From positions 1-39,254 of the forward strand of contig JADZFY010000236.1 in assembly GCA_020854215.1 (NCBI GenBank): 39,254 bases of DNA, read 5' to 3'. Below the pieces are notes generated by a model that was not told where the DNA came from, ran no database searches, and saw nothing but the letters and a program-made list of their open reading frames with translations. This document shows, piece after piece, positions 14,341-22,552 of this stretch; positions within the stretch are counted from its first letter, which is position 1, and every line of letters begins with the position of its first letter. Position numbers and translations under genes: made by a program. This stretch comes from Chitinophagaceae bacterium. Its GTDB lineage: Bacteria; Bacteroidota; Bacteroidia; Chitinophagales; Chitinophagaceae.

Positions 14341-15378
14341 ATGCAGATCAGGGAAAATATTTCACTCAGGCAATATAATACTTTTGGAATAGATGTGCGT
14401 GCCCGCTATTTTGCCAGTTTTGCACGTATTGAAGAAATTGAGGAATGGATAGAAAGAAACAGCAGTGTAATGCGGGTGATTTTGGGCGGTGGCAGTAATC
14501 TGCTGTTTACACGCAATATAGACGGGGTAGTGTTGAAAAACGAGATAATGGGTATTGAAGAAATTACAGAAGACGAACACGACGTGTATGTAAGGGCAGG
14601 CGCGGGGGAGAACTGGCACCGGTTTGTACAGCACTGTTTAACGCGAAATTGGGCCGGACTGGAAAATCTTTCATTGATACCCGGAAACGTGGGCGCAGCA
14701 CCCATGCAAAATATTGGTGCTTATGGTGTGGAATTACAGGAGGTATTCAATAGCCTGAGTGCATATCATATTCGCGAAAGAAAAATACATCATTTTACTG
14801 CAGGCGATTGTGCCTTTGGTTACCGGGAGAGTATTTTTAAAAAGCAGTATAAGAACCAGTTCATCATATTGAATGTTACCTTTCGGCTTCGCAAACGCCC
14901 GGTATTTCACACTGCGTATGGTGCAATCCGCGAAGAGCTGGAAAAAATGCAGGTGAAAGAATTAAGTATTCAGGCTATATCACAAGCTGTAATCAATATC
15001 CGGTCCTCTAAACTTCCCGACCCATCACAAATTGGCAATGCGGGCAGTTTTTTCAAGAACCCTGAGGTTTCGAATAAAAAGTTCGAGATGCTGAAAAAGC
15101 AATATCCGGAAATTCCACATTACCCGGCTAAGGTGTATCCAAATGCTACCCGGGTTACAACAAATGAAGTGAAACTGGCGGCGGGGTGGCTTATTGAACA
15201 ATGCGGATGGAAAGGAGTACGCAGAGGAAATGCCGGTGTACATGCAAAACAGGCGCTGGTACTCGTGAATTACGGCAATGCTACCGGTAAAGAAATTTAC
15301 GAACTGAGTGAAGATGTGGTGCGCAGCGTGCACAAAAAATTTGGCGTCACCTTAGAGCGGGAGGTAAATATTTTATGA
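14341..15378 (+). CDS. murB: UDP-N-acetylenolpyruvoylglucosamine reductase
   Basis: MurB is a cytoplasmic FAD enzyme that reduces UDP-GlcNAc-enolpyruvate to UDP-MurNAc with NADPH in peptidoglycan precursor synthesis. The 345-aa protein shows NTFGI, the FAD-binding VILGGGSNLLF and the LIPGNVGAAPMQNIGAYG segment. The catalytic serine lies in GNAGSFFKNP, and the C-terminal glutamate in LEREVNIL. The FGYRESIFK tyrosine loop marks the E. coli-like type I enzyme. ATG at 14341 begins MQIRENISL; an upstream in-frame TTG (14314) would add nine residues but is less likely. It is divergent from the SDR gene and convergent with the next gene, with stops 13 bases apart. Confidence 0.97.
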   Translation: MQIRENISLRQYNTFGIDVRARYFASFARIEEIEEWIERNSSVMRVILGGGSNLLFTRNIDGVVLKNEIMGIEEITEDEHDVYVRAGAGENWHRFVQHCLTRNWAGLENLSLIPGNVGAAPMQNIGAYGVELQEVFNSLSAYHIRERKIHHFTAGDCAFGYRESIFKKQYKNQFIILNVTFRLRKRPVFHTAYGAIREELEKMQVKELSIQAISQAVINIRSSKLPDPSQIGNAGSFFKNPEVSNKKFEMLKKQYPEIPHYPAKVYPNATRVTTNEVKLAAGWLIEQCGWKGVRRGNAGVHAKQALVLVNYGNATGKEIYELSEDVVRSVHKKFGVTLEREVNIL

Positions 15379-15391
15379 GCCACCCAATTTT

Positions 15392-16453
15392 TTACTCTTT
15401 TCGTTTAAACCGAATGGTGCCATTAGACTTATCGGTAGAAGTAATATACACTTCGTAGCGCTTGTTGCCCACCGTTACCACCATTAATGCGGTATTTGGA
15501 GGAATGGCTCCCATGTTATCCGCATACATTACCAGTTCATTTTCTTCACGGGTGGTATCCAGTTTAATGGTTAAAGAAAGTGGCTTGTCTGTTAATCGTT
15601 GCCGCGACAACAACAATTTGTTATTATAAAAAACAGAAATAGAGTCGCCATCTATTTCTCCGTTATCGTAAAAATCTACTTTGAAAGTTTCGTCGGAAGG
15701 AATTTCGATGGTTTTCAGAATATTTTTACTCCTGTTGGTGTAACCAGGCAGGATCGGCGCGGAGATATCCGGCAGGCCTTTTTTGGAATCACTTACAACT
15801 ATTTGTGGTTTTTGTGTACCGGATTCGTTTTCCGGAGTTGCAGACGGCTTCTTTACAATTGGCGGAGTTTTTTTGGGAACAGGCTTTTGAGCAGGTGCCG
15901 TGTTTGTTTTTGGTTTTGGCGTGAGCTGTTGTTGCGATTTATTCTTAGCAACGGGCGGACTGCTTTTTTTGGGGGCAGATGCGGATGATTGAGGTGTTTT
16001 GGTTCTGGTGAGCGTTTTTCTCTCCAATTCGGTACTGCCCGCACCGCAACCATTGGGCTTATAACCTCTCCACCTACCCACTAACTTTTCCGTATCGCCC
16101 TGTTTCAAAAAGGTGAGAATATGCGTTTGCAAACAATCTCCCCAGGTGGGTGGCGTATTACCCTTGATCCTTTCTTCTTCGTTTACCACAACCGATTTGC
16201 TGCCTGAATCGTAGTGTCCTTCCAGTCTGCAAATCACATAGTATCGTTTTTCGGGATAGTTAAAATACGAATAAGAATAACCACTTACTTTATCGCCATT
16301 GATGTAAAGCTCCAACACGTATTCCGTATCACCTTCCCCGGCAACAATATCGTTATTAGCCGAATTGAAAGTGCCCCGCCATTGTCCGTCGAGTTTCTGA
16401 GCGATACCCTGATAGCCAATCAATAAAAAAAGCAATAGTAACCCGCCTCTCAT
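15392..16453 (-). CDS. secreted protein of unknown function with Pro/Lys-rich linker
   Basis: I do not recognise a named family. The 353-aa protein has a signal peptide (MRGGLLLLFLLIGYQGIAQ). A first globular part of about 120 residues contains WRGTFNSANND, YSYSYFNYPEKRYYVICRLEG and GRWRGYKP, suggesting a beta-rich fold with a repeated GxWRG element. A low-complexity Pro/Lys/Ser linker covers about 140-235. A C-terminal beta domain follows, with VDFYDNGEIDGDSISVFYNN, then LTIKLDTTREENELVMYADNMG. Export to the periplasm or outer membrane is inferred from the signal peptide. It is a single gene convergent with murB and divergent from thrS, and has its own -7 element. Confidence 0.8.
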   Translation of the reverse strand: MRGGLLLLFLLIGYQGIAQKLDGQWRGTFNSANNDIVAGEGDTEYVLELYINGDKVSGYSYSYFNYPEKRYYVICRLEGHYDSGSKSVVVNEEERIKGNTPPTWGDCLQTHILTFLKQGDTEKLVGRWRGYKPNGCGAGSTELERKTLTRTKTPQSSASAPKKSSPPVAKNKSQQQLTPKPKTNTAPAQKPVPKKTPPIVKKPSATPENESGTQKPQIVVSDSKKGLPDISAPILPGYTNRSKNILKTIEIPSDETFKVDFYDNGEIDGDSISVFYNNKLLLSRQRLTDKPLSLTIKLDTTREENELVMYADNMGAIPPNTALMVVTVGNKRYEVYITSTDKSNGTIRFKRKE

Positions 16454-16476
16454 TTCATGAAAAACTTTTATAACAA

Positions 16477-16484
16477 CAAAAGTA
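16477..16484 (-). promoter_or_regulatory. -7 element of the secreted-protein gene
   Basis: On the reverse strand TACTTTTG matches TAnnTTTG exactly, 23 bases before the ATG at 16453. No clear -33 is visible at the usual distance. Confidence 0.4.
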
Positions 16485-16539
16485 ACCCCAATACTAAGGA
16501 AATACCCCTACGAAATGAAATGATACGCCAATAGTTCGT

Positions 16540-16547
16540 TAAATTTG
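16540..16547 (+). promoter_or_regulatory. -7 element of thrS
   Basis: TAAATTTG matches TAnnTTTG exactly. Transcription from it would give a leader of about 25 bases before the thrS ATG at 16579. It is divergent from the reverse-strand element at 16477-16484. Confidence 0.45.
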
Positions 16548-16578
16548 CACTCTTTTTCAGGAACAGGAAGGATTAAAT

Positions 16579-18513
16579 ATGGTAAAAATAACTTTTCCGG
16601 ATGGTGCGGTTCGCGAGTATCAACAAGGTACAACCGCAATGGATATTGCAAAATCTATTAGTGAAGGGCTGGCAAAAAAAGTGCTTGCGGCCAAAGTGAA
16701 CGGCCAGGTTTGGGACGCCATTCGGCCTATTGAACACGACGCTGCGCTGCAACTGTTGACATGGGGCGAAACAGAGGGAAAATCCACATTCTGGCATTCG
16801 TCTGCACACTTATTGGCAGAAGCAGTGGAGGCGCAATTCCCCGGAGTTAAATTTTGGGTTGGTCCCCCGGTAGAAAATGGTTTTTATTACGATATGGATT
16901 TGGGTGGCAGAAAAGTGAGTGAAGAGGATTTGCTCGCTATTGAAAAGAAGATGACTGAATTGGCTAAACAGGGCAATCCTTATATCCGTAAAGAAGTTTC
17001 AAAAACAGACGCCATTCAATACTTTGAAAAAAAGGGCGACGAATACAAACTTGACCTGCTGCAGCACCTCGAAGGTGGTAATATTACTTTTTATACCCAG
17101 GGCGGTTTTACCGATTTATGCCGTGGTCCGCATATACCTCAAACAGGACTAATTAAAGCAATAAAACTCACCAATATTGCCGGCGCCTATTGGAAGGGCG
17201 ACGAAAAAAACAAACAACTCACCCGTATTTACGGTATCACATTTCCCAATCAAAAAGAATTGGATGAATACCTGAATATGCTTGAGGAAGCGAAAAAAAG
17301 GGATCATCGCAAGTTGGGCAAAGATTTGGGTATATTCACCTTTGACGATGACATTGGACCTGGCTTGCCGTTATGGATGCCCAATGGCGCCGTTGTAATT
17401 GAAGAATTGGAAAAGCTGGCGAAGGACACGGAAGAACGAGCCGGGTATAAACGAGTGGTTACGCCCCACATTGCCAAGGAGAACCTTTACCTCACCAGCG
17501 GACATTTGCCTTATTACCAGGATAGCATGTACCCGCCAATGGAACTCGATGGTACGAAATACTACCTCAAGGCAATGAATTGTCCGCATCACCATAAAAT
17601 ATTTGCTGCCGAACCCAGGAGTTATAAAGATTTGCCCTATCGTTTGGCAGAATACGGCACCTGTTACCGGTATGAACAAAGCGGAGAGCTTTTTGGACTG
17701 ATGCGGGTGCGTTGTCTTCATATGAATGACGCACATATCTATTGCACCAAAGATCAGTTTTATGACGAGTTTAAGGCAGTAAATGAAATGTACCTGAAAT
17801 ACTTTAAGATTTTTGGTATTGAAAAATATGTGATGCGCCTTAGTTTACACGACCCTTCTAAGTTGGGAAAAAAATATGTAGATGAGCCGGAACTATGGAA
17901 GGAAACAGAGGCATTGGTGAGAGACGTGCTGGTACGCACCAATACGCCTTTTGTGGAGGTTCAGGACGAAGCCGCTTTTTACGGCCCCAAAATTGATGTA
18001 CAAATTTGGAGCACCATTGGGCGGGAGTTTACCCTGGCTACTAACCAGGTAGATTTTGCACAGGGCAGACGATTTAAACTCGAATTTACTAATAAGGAAA
18101 ACGCACCTGAAATACCCCTGATTATTCACCGAGCGCCATTAGGCACGCACGAGCGGTTTATCGGCTTTTTACTGGAACACTACGCGGGTAAGTTTCCCGT
18201 TTGGTTAGCGCCTTTGCAGGTAAAGATTCTGCCGATTAGCGACCGGTTTATGGATTATGCACAAAATCTTTTAGAATCATTGAAAAATGCTGATATTCGT
18301 GCAGCAATTGACGACCGTCCGGAAAAAATTGGCAGAAAAATAAGAGACACCGAATTGGCAAAAGTACCTTATATGGTAGTAGTGGGCGAAAAAGAAGTGA
18401 ATGAAAATAAAGTAGCGGTGAGAAGGCATGGTAAAGGCGATGCAGGTACAAAATCGGTTGAGGAATTTGTACAGGAAATCAGACAGCAAATCAAAAACCG
18501 GGTATCAGAATAA
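16579..18513 (+). CDS. thrS: threonyl-tRNA synthetase
   Basis: This cytoplasmic class II synthetase charges tRNA-Thr. The 644-aa length is standard. An N-terminal TGS domain (residues 1-62) is followed by the editing domain with HSSAHLLAEA near 75. The catalytic core includes GPGLPLWMPNG, then the zinc-binding cysteine in AMNCPHH, then RYEQSGELFGLMRVR. It continues with DAHIYC and, near the end of the core, APLGTHERFIGFLLEH. The anticodon-binding domain begins near VKILPISD, with AAIDDRPEKIGRKIRD. Start ATG 16579 fits the TGS fold and follows a -7 element. infC is 79 bases downstream, the usual partner. Confidence 0.98.
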   Translation: MVKITFPDGAVREYQQGTTAMDIAKSISEGLAKKVLAAKVNGQVWDAIRPIEHDAALQLLTWGETEGKSTFWHSSAHLLAEAVEAQFPGVKFWVGPPVENGFYYDMDLGGRKVSEEDLLAIEKKMTELAKQGNPYIRKEVSKTDAIQYFEKKGDEYKLDLLQHLEGGNITFYTQGGFTDLCRGPHIPQTGLIKAIKLTNIAGAYWKGDEKNKQLTRIYGITFPNQKELDEYLNMLEEAKKRDHRKLGKDLGIFTFDDDIGPGLPLWMPNGAVVIEELEKLAKDTEERAGYKRVVTPHIAKENLYLTSGHLPYYQDSMYPPMELDGTKYYLKAMNCPHHHKIFAAEPRSYKDLPYRLAEYGTCYRYEQSGELFGLMRVRCLHMNDAHIYCTKDQFYDEFKAVNEMYLKYFKIFGIEKYVMRLSLHDPSKLGKKYVDEPELWKETEALVRDVLVRTNTPFVEVQDEAAFYGPKIDVQIWSTIGREFTLATNQVDFAQGRRFKLEFTNKENAPEIPLIIHRAPLGTHERFIGFLLEHYAGKFPVWLAPLQVKILPISDRFMDYAQNLLESLKNADIRAAIDDRPEKIGRKIRDTELAKVPYMVVVGEKEVNENKVAVRRHGKGDAGTKSVEEFVQEIRQQIKNRVSE

Positions 18514-18592
18514 ATAGCTACACACTAATAACCAATAATAACATTAACCATTAAAACCTCCCGAAAGAGGAGTATCACTTTAAAAATTGTAA

Positions 18593-19177
18593 ATGGCATT
18601 TCCACCACGACCAAAATTTCCCAGGGGTAATTTCAATCCCCGTTTCAAAAGAGAACAACAACAGGAACATCGTACAAACCACATGATTAGGGTGCCCCAG
18701 ATTAGACTCGTGGGTGACAATGTGGAAGTAGGTGTATATTCCATCCAGGACGCACTAAAACTTGCTCATGAACAAGGACTCGACCTGGTAGAAATTTCTC
18801 CCAATGCCGACCCGCCTGTATGTAAAATCATAGACTACAATAAGTTCCTTTACGAAAAGAAGAAGAAAGAGAAGGAAATGAAAGCCAACTCTAAGATGTC
18901 TGAAGTGAAGGAAATTCGTTTTACTCCTAACACGGATGATCACGACTTCAACTTTAAAGCCAAACACGCTGAAGATTTTTTGAAGGATGGCAATAAGGTG
19001 AAAGCCTACGTTCAATTTAAAGGACGGGCTATTATGTTTAAAGAGAGGGGCGAATTGTTATTACTGAAGTTTGCGGAAAGACTTGCTGAAATGGGTGCTC
19101 CCGAAGGATTGCCAAAGCTGGAAGGAAAGCGGATGATGATCATATTCGCACCCAAAAGCCAGAAGAAAAAGAAATAA
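18593..19177 (+). CDS. infC: translation initiation factor IF-3
   Basis: IF-3 binds the 30S subunit and enforces correct start selection. The 194-aa protein has a short basic, Arg/Pro-rich N-terminal extension (residues 1-28). The IF-3 N-domain follows, with [20 protein letters not shown] and [10 protein letters not shown], then a Lys-rich helix linker. The C-domain has [22 protein letters not shown] and [15 protein letters not shown]. It starts with an ordinary ATG, unlike the rare AUU start behind autoregulation in E. coli. A small inverted repeat CCTC/GAGG (18557-18570) lies in the leader. It probably shares a transcript with thrS. rpmI and rplT, which commonly follow infC, are not present downstream. 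Confidence 0.97.
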   Translation: MAFPPRPKFPRGNFNPRFKREQQQEHRTNHMIRVPQIRLVGDNVEVGVYSIQDALKLAHEQGLDLVEISPNADPPVCKIIDYNKFLYEKKKKEKEMKANSKMSEVKEIRFTPNTDDHDFNFKAKHAEDFLKDGNKVKAYVQFKGRAIMFKERGELLLLKFAERLAEMGAPEGLPKLEGKRMMIIFAPKSQKKKK

Positions 19178-19229
19178 AATTCAATCTTCGTATAAGCTTT
19201 TCAATAATTAAGAACCTGTAAGTGATTCG

Positions 19230-19262
19230 GGCAAGCAGTTGCCGGTTGCTTTCGGGTTTTTT
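19230..19262 (+). terminator. terminator after infC
   Basis: GGCAA (19230-19234) and TTGCC (19239-19243) form a short stem; further CCGG/TCGGG complementarity lies after it, and a run of six T starts at 19257. Position about 50 bases after the infC stop fits a rho-independent terminator, though the stem is short. Confidence 0.45.
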
Positions 19263-19372
19263 GATGTACAATACCCACGCCAGCCTTTTGTGTTTGTCCG
19301 GGATTGATTATTTTCTTAACAACTGTGGAATAAATTTTGAATAGCTTCGTTATCAGTTCTTAGCCGTCTGTA

Positions 19373-21283
19373 ATGACTATCCGCACTATCATATCGTTGG
19401 TATTTTGCATCATGGGCTGTTATTTGTATGCGCAGCAGTATAATCCGCAACAGGTAAATAAAAAAGCTGTCAACTTCTATAATCTTGCACTCGATAGAGC
19501 ACAAAATGGCGATTACCCGGATGCTGTCCGGCTAATCAATCTTGCGCTTGAAAAAGACAATCGGTATATAGACGCCTGGTTAACCAAAGCCGGCATATTT
19601 GGAGAATTGAAATGGTACGACAGTAGTGTCTACGCCTACCAACAGGCTTTTGCATTAGATCCGAATTATACCAGGGATTATAAGCTGCCTTTTGCTATTA
19701 ACCAGGCCGGATTGGGGCAATTTGAAAATGCCCTTAGTTCGGTTAATGAGTTTTTAATGATACCCGACCTTAACGAAACCAGTCGCCGTGCGGGAACATA
19801 CCGTAAGCGCTCCTTTGAGTTTGCGGTAAAATACGAAGCAGACCACCAAACTAAAAACTATGTTTTTGCACCCGCGAATATGGGTGACAGCATTAATACG
19901 GTGGACCTTGAATATTACCCCTCAATAACCATTGATGATAAAACGCTGGTGTTTACAAGACGTGTGAAAGGATACAACGAAGATTTTTTTGTAAGCAAAA
20001 GAAAAGATAGTATCTGGAATGGGGCCAAAGGAATAGATGGTGACATTAACAGTAATTTTAATGAAGGCGCACAAAATATTTCTCAGGATGGAGAATGGCT
20101 GGTATTCACAGGTTGTAATTTTCCGGAAGGATTGGGTAGTTGCGACCTGTTTTTTTCAACCCTTACTAAAAAGGGGTGGAGCATACCTGAAAATTTAGGT
20201 ACTCCCGTGAATAGCGAGTTTTGGGAATCGTCTCCCTGTCTTTCGCCGGATAAAAGAGAACTGTATTTTTCAAGTAACCGGCCAGGCGGGTTTGGCGGCA
20301 AAGACATCTACGTATCCCTGCGGCTCCCTAATGGAAGGTGGGGAACACCGAAAAATTTAGGTCCACTAATCAATACAAGTGGCGATGAAAGTTGTCCGTT
20401 TGTTCATGCCGACAATCAAACCCTTTATTTCACATCCAACGGGTTAACCGGATATGGCGGTGATGATTTATTTCTGGTGCGCAAACAAAACGATGGATCC
20501 TGGGCCAACGTGGAAAATCTCGGTTACCCCATTAATACCATTGGAAATGAAGGCAGCTTAGTGGTGGCTGCGGATGGTAAGACCGCCTATTACGCCAGTG
20601 ACCGCTCTGATACCCGCGGAGGATTGGATATCTATACTTTTGAAATGCGTGACGATATCCGTCCGAATAAAACGCTGTGGGTGCAGGGAACGGTTTTCGA
20701 CAGCACTACCAAAGAGGGCTTACCCTCAGCGGTTGAACTGATTGACATCGGCACCGGACAAACACTGGTTAAAGTACAAACCAACGAAAACGGCAATTAT
20801 CTTATTACACTTCCACTGGGCAGAGATTATGCTTTTAATGTAAATCGCAAGGGGTATCTTTTTTACTCCAAAAATTTTCCATTCAGCAAACCTTCACCCG
20901 ATTCTACCTATACTATTGATATCGGTTTGCAACCGATCACCACCAATGCGTCCGTTGTGCTGAATAATATATTTTTTGGTATCAATCGCTTTGAACTTGA
21001 GCCGGAGTCCGTTGCGGAACTGGATCGTGTGGTAGCCTTACTGAATGACAATCCTGCTGTTAAAATTCTTATCAGTGGATATACCGATAATTCGGGTAAT
21101 GCAGCCGATAATCTAACACTTTCCAGAAATCGGGCAAAAGCGGTAGTAGACTATCTTATCAGTAAAGGAGTTCATGCTTCAAGGCTACAATACAAAGGTT
21201 ATGGTGCGGCGCGGCCGGTGAGCGATAATGGCACAGAGGAAGGGCGGGCCGCAAACAGAAGGACAGAACTCACCATTTTGTAG
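19373..21283 (+). CDS. OmpA-family protein with TPR, PD40 propeller and regulatory-like domain
   Basis: The 636-aa envelope protein has an N-terminal signal (ending CYLYAQ, or a possible lipobox at MGC). Domain order is: TPR-type helices at about 25-130, PD40/WD40-like repeats at about 160-430 (repeated LYFSSNRPGGFGGKDIY-type units), a carboxypeptidase-regulatory-like beta domain at about 440-525, and a C-terminal OmpA domain at about 535-636. The OmpA domain has the peptidoglycan-binding ISGYTDNSG and LSRNRAKAVVDYLISKG motifs. This architecture is the one described for PorE of the type IX secretion system, but Bacteroidota have several such paralogues, so the assignment to secretion is only possible. 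It should link the outer membrane to peptidoglycan. It stands alone between the infC terminator and a convergent gene. Confidence 0.88.
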   Translation: MTIRTIISLVFCIMGCYLYAQQYNPQQVNKKAVNFYNLALDRAQNGDYPDAVRLINLALEKDNRYIDAWLTKAGIFGELKWYDSSVYAYQQAFALDPNYTRDYKLPFAINQAGLGQFENALSSVNEFLMIPDLNETSRRAGTYRKRSFEFAVKYEADHQTKNYVFAPANMGDSINTVDLEYYPSITIDDKTLVFTRRVKGYNEDFFVSKRKDSIWNGAKGIDGDINSNFNEGAQNISQDGEWLVFTGCNFPEGLGSCDLFFSTLTKKGWSIPENLGTPVNSEFWESSPCLSPDKRELYFSSNRPGGFGGKDIYVSLRLPNGRWGTPKNLGPLINTSGDESCPFVHADNQTLYFTSNGLTGYGGDDLFLVRKQNDGSWANVENLGYPINTIGNEGSLVVAADGKTAYYASDRSDTRGGLDIYTFEMRDDIRPNKTLWVQGTVFDSTTKEGLPSAVELIDIGTGQTLVKVQTNENGNYLITLPLGRDYAFNVNRKGYLFYSKNFPFSKPSPDSTYTIDIGLQPITTNASVVLNNIFFGINRFELEPESVAELDRVVALLNDNPAVKILISGYTDNSGNAADNLTLSRNRAKAVVDYLISKGVHASRLQYKGYGAARPVSDNGTEEGRAANRRTELTIL

Positions 21284-21378
21284 GAGCAGCAATTTTTTCC
21301 ACTGTGTACAACAATGCCACCATCGCATCGTCCAGACGAAACACAAATAACGGGGTACTGCGATAGATTTTTTAAGGG

Positions 21379-21885
21379 TTATCCGTTTCCCACAATATAG
21401 CCGTAAAACGTTACCGGTTGCCTGTCGTTACCCCTTACCTCAAGCGTTGCATACCCGTCGTCTGAAATATTGAGTGTGCATTGTTGAACAGTACGCACGT
21501 CTTTCAGTTGTATGGATACGTTCCAGCCACCCTTTTTCCCCGGCTTTTCCATATACACAAAATCTTTTGAGGTGAACCTCAACGGGCCTTCTGATGGATC
21601 AATCGGCGGCATATAAATTCTTCCCATATAGGGCAAAAAACTCACTACCTTGTCGGCGGTAACCTGCATGTCGTAATAGCTGCTCAGTTCCCTTCTTGGG
21701 CCACTTAACGGTAGAATAGATTGTGCTCTGAATGTAAAATCCTGATGTTCGATCGCAGTGGTGATCTTTTCAGTCTGTTCCTTTTTCTGATTTTCCCGGC
21801 TATTTTGTGCCGTCACTGCATTACCCGTCAGAACAAATGCAACACAGAGGGTCAGCACCCGGCGTAAGATATTTGGATATTTCAT
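21379..21885 (-). CDS. DUF4251 domain-containing secreted protein
   Basis: The 168-aa protein has a signal peptide ending VTAQ. The mature part shows the DUF4251 pattern: QDFTFRAQSILPLSGP, then VVSFLPYMGRIYMPP, a GPLRFTSKDF segment, and GGWNVSIQLKD followed by a C-terminal beta strand ending in GYIVGNG. The family is Bacteroidota-specific, exported, and without assigned function. It is convergent with the OmpA-family gene, with stops 95 bases apart, and lies next to the 667-base gene-free gap. Confidence 0.85.
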   Translation of the reverse strand: MKYPNILRRVLTLCVAFVLTGNAVTAQNSRENQKKEQTEKITTAIEHQDFTFRAQSILPLSGPRRELSSYYDMQVTADKVVSFLPYMGRIYMPPIDPSEGPLRFTSKDFVYMEKPGKKGGWNVSIQLKDVRTVQQCTLNISDDGYATLEVRGNDRQPVTFYGYIVGNG

Positions 21886-21942
21886 AACTAATTGTTTTAA
21901 CTGAATTACTGCAGGTTAGATAGACACAGGTATCCCCCGGTT

Positions 21943-21950
21943 TAACTTTG
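21943..21950 (+). promoter_or_regulatory. orphan -7 element
   Basis: TAACTTTG matches TAnnTTTG exactly, but no intact gene follows on this strand before the AEC transporter at 22553. The nearest -33 candidate (TTAG at 21916) is 23 bases away, slightly far. A transcript from here would run about 300 bases to the hairpin at 22231-22250. Confidence 0.3.
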
Positions 21951-22192
21951 CTGCTTTAAGGGGCTGTTAAATTTTGTTTGGAAAATCTAATAGGGAAGCC
22001 TCGAAAAGATAGCTGCATGAAAATTCGGTACGAACGATTGTGTATGGACGGTGGTATACGTCGGTAACCTATTCATGTTGGCGGGTGTTGGCATATCGTC
22101 CAATTCTTTGTTTTATTGGAGAGAAATGATTCGTATTTTTTTTATTTATTTATCAGTCCGCCGTGTTGGCTAAAGAACATTTTTTAAGGAGT

Positions 22193-22231
22193 AGATTCGG
22201 TGTGGGCGTTAACGTGTATTTCAAAAAGTAA
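22193..22231 (+). pseudogene. possible 3' relic of an outer-membrane barrel gene
   Basis: The last codons before the TAA at 22229-22231 read RFGVGVNVYFKK, with the alternating pattern and aromatic near the end that is typical of the final strand of Bacteroidota barrel proteins. A strong hairpin begins on the stop codon itself. The frame is open upstream only to about 22130, and that part does not look like barrel protein. Chance remains possible over so short a stretch. Confidence 0.3.
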
Positions 22232-22250
22232 ACCGGCGAATACGCCGGTT
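22231..22250 (+). terminator. perfect 8-bp hairpin
   Basis: AACCGGCG (22231-22238), loop AATA, CGCCGGTT (22243-22250). It directly follows a stop codon, as terminators do, but has no T-run after it. Confidence 0.45.
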
Positions 22251-22552
22251 GCGTGGGTTGCGTGAACCCTTTGGTAGTACGAAATTAAACTGAATACGCC
22301 GGATCTACAAGGAATACAATAACCGTAGGCTGTAGCTATCGGGCATCATTCTCATCCTGTTGCTGAAGTATCCCGCATTTACTGGCAATAACTCCGCATC
22401 GCGAAATTTACTTCTTTCAATTTTTCTTCCCGTATTGCTTTTACTGTATCTTTTCGTGCGCTATCTCAGAGCGTCGGGGCATCTGAAGGGATGAATGCGT
22501 ATTTTATATTTTGCTCGATGTTGTGTGAATCGTTTTTTAATTATAACCACTA

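Larger units (their letters stand above)
21886..22552. other. 667-base region without an intact gene
   Basis: No complete gene is visible. The region holds a forward -7-like element (21943-21950), a possible barrel-protein 3' end (22193-22231) with a hairpin right after it (22231-22250), and a second copy of GAATACGCCGG near 22292. Reverse-strand stretches between about 22300 and 22540 read as short protein-like pieces broken by stops and frame changes (for example AELLPVNAGYFSNR). This would fit a decayed locus, but none of the pieces was assigned to a family. Confidence 0.5.

Noticed and set aside
19178-19372. Small ribosomal protein gene (rpmI) after infC
   Set aside because: No frame with the L35 pattern exists in this gap; it holds a hairpin and the next gene's leader.
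22300-22540. Reverse-strand gene in the long gap
   Set aside because: Protein-like stretches are broken by stops and shift frame; no family was recognised, so only possible decay is noted.
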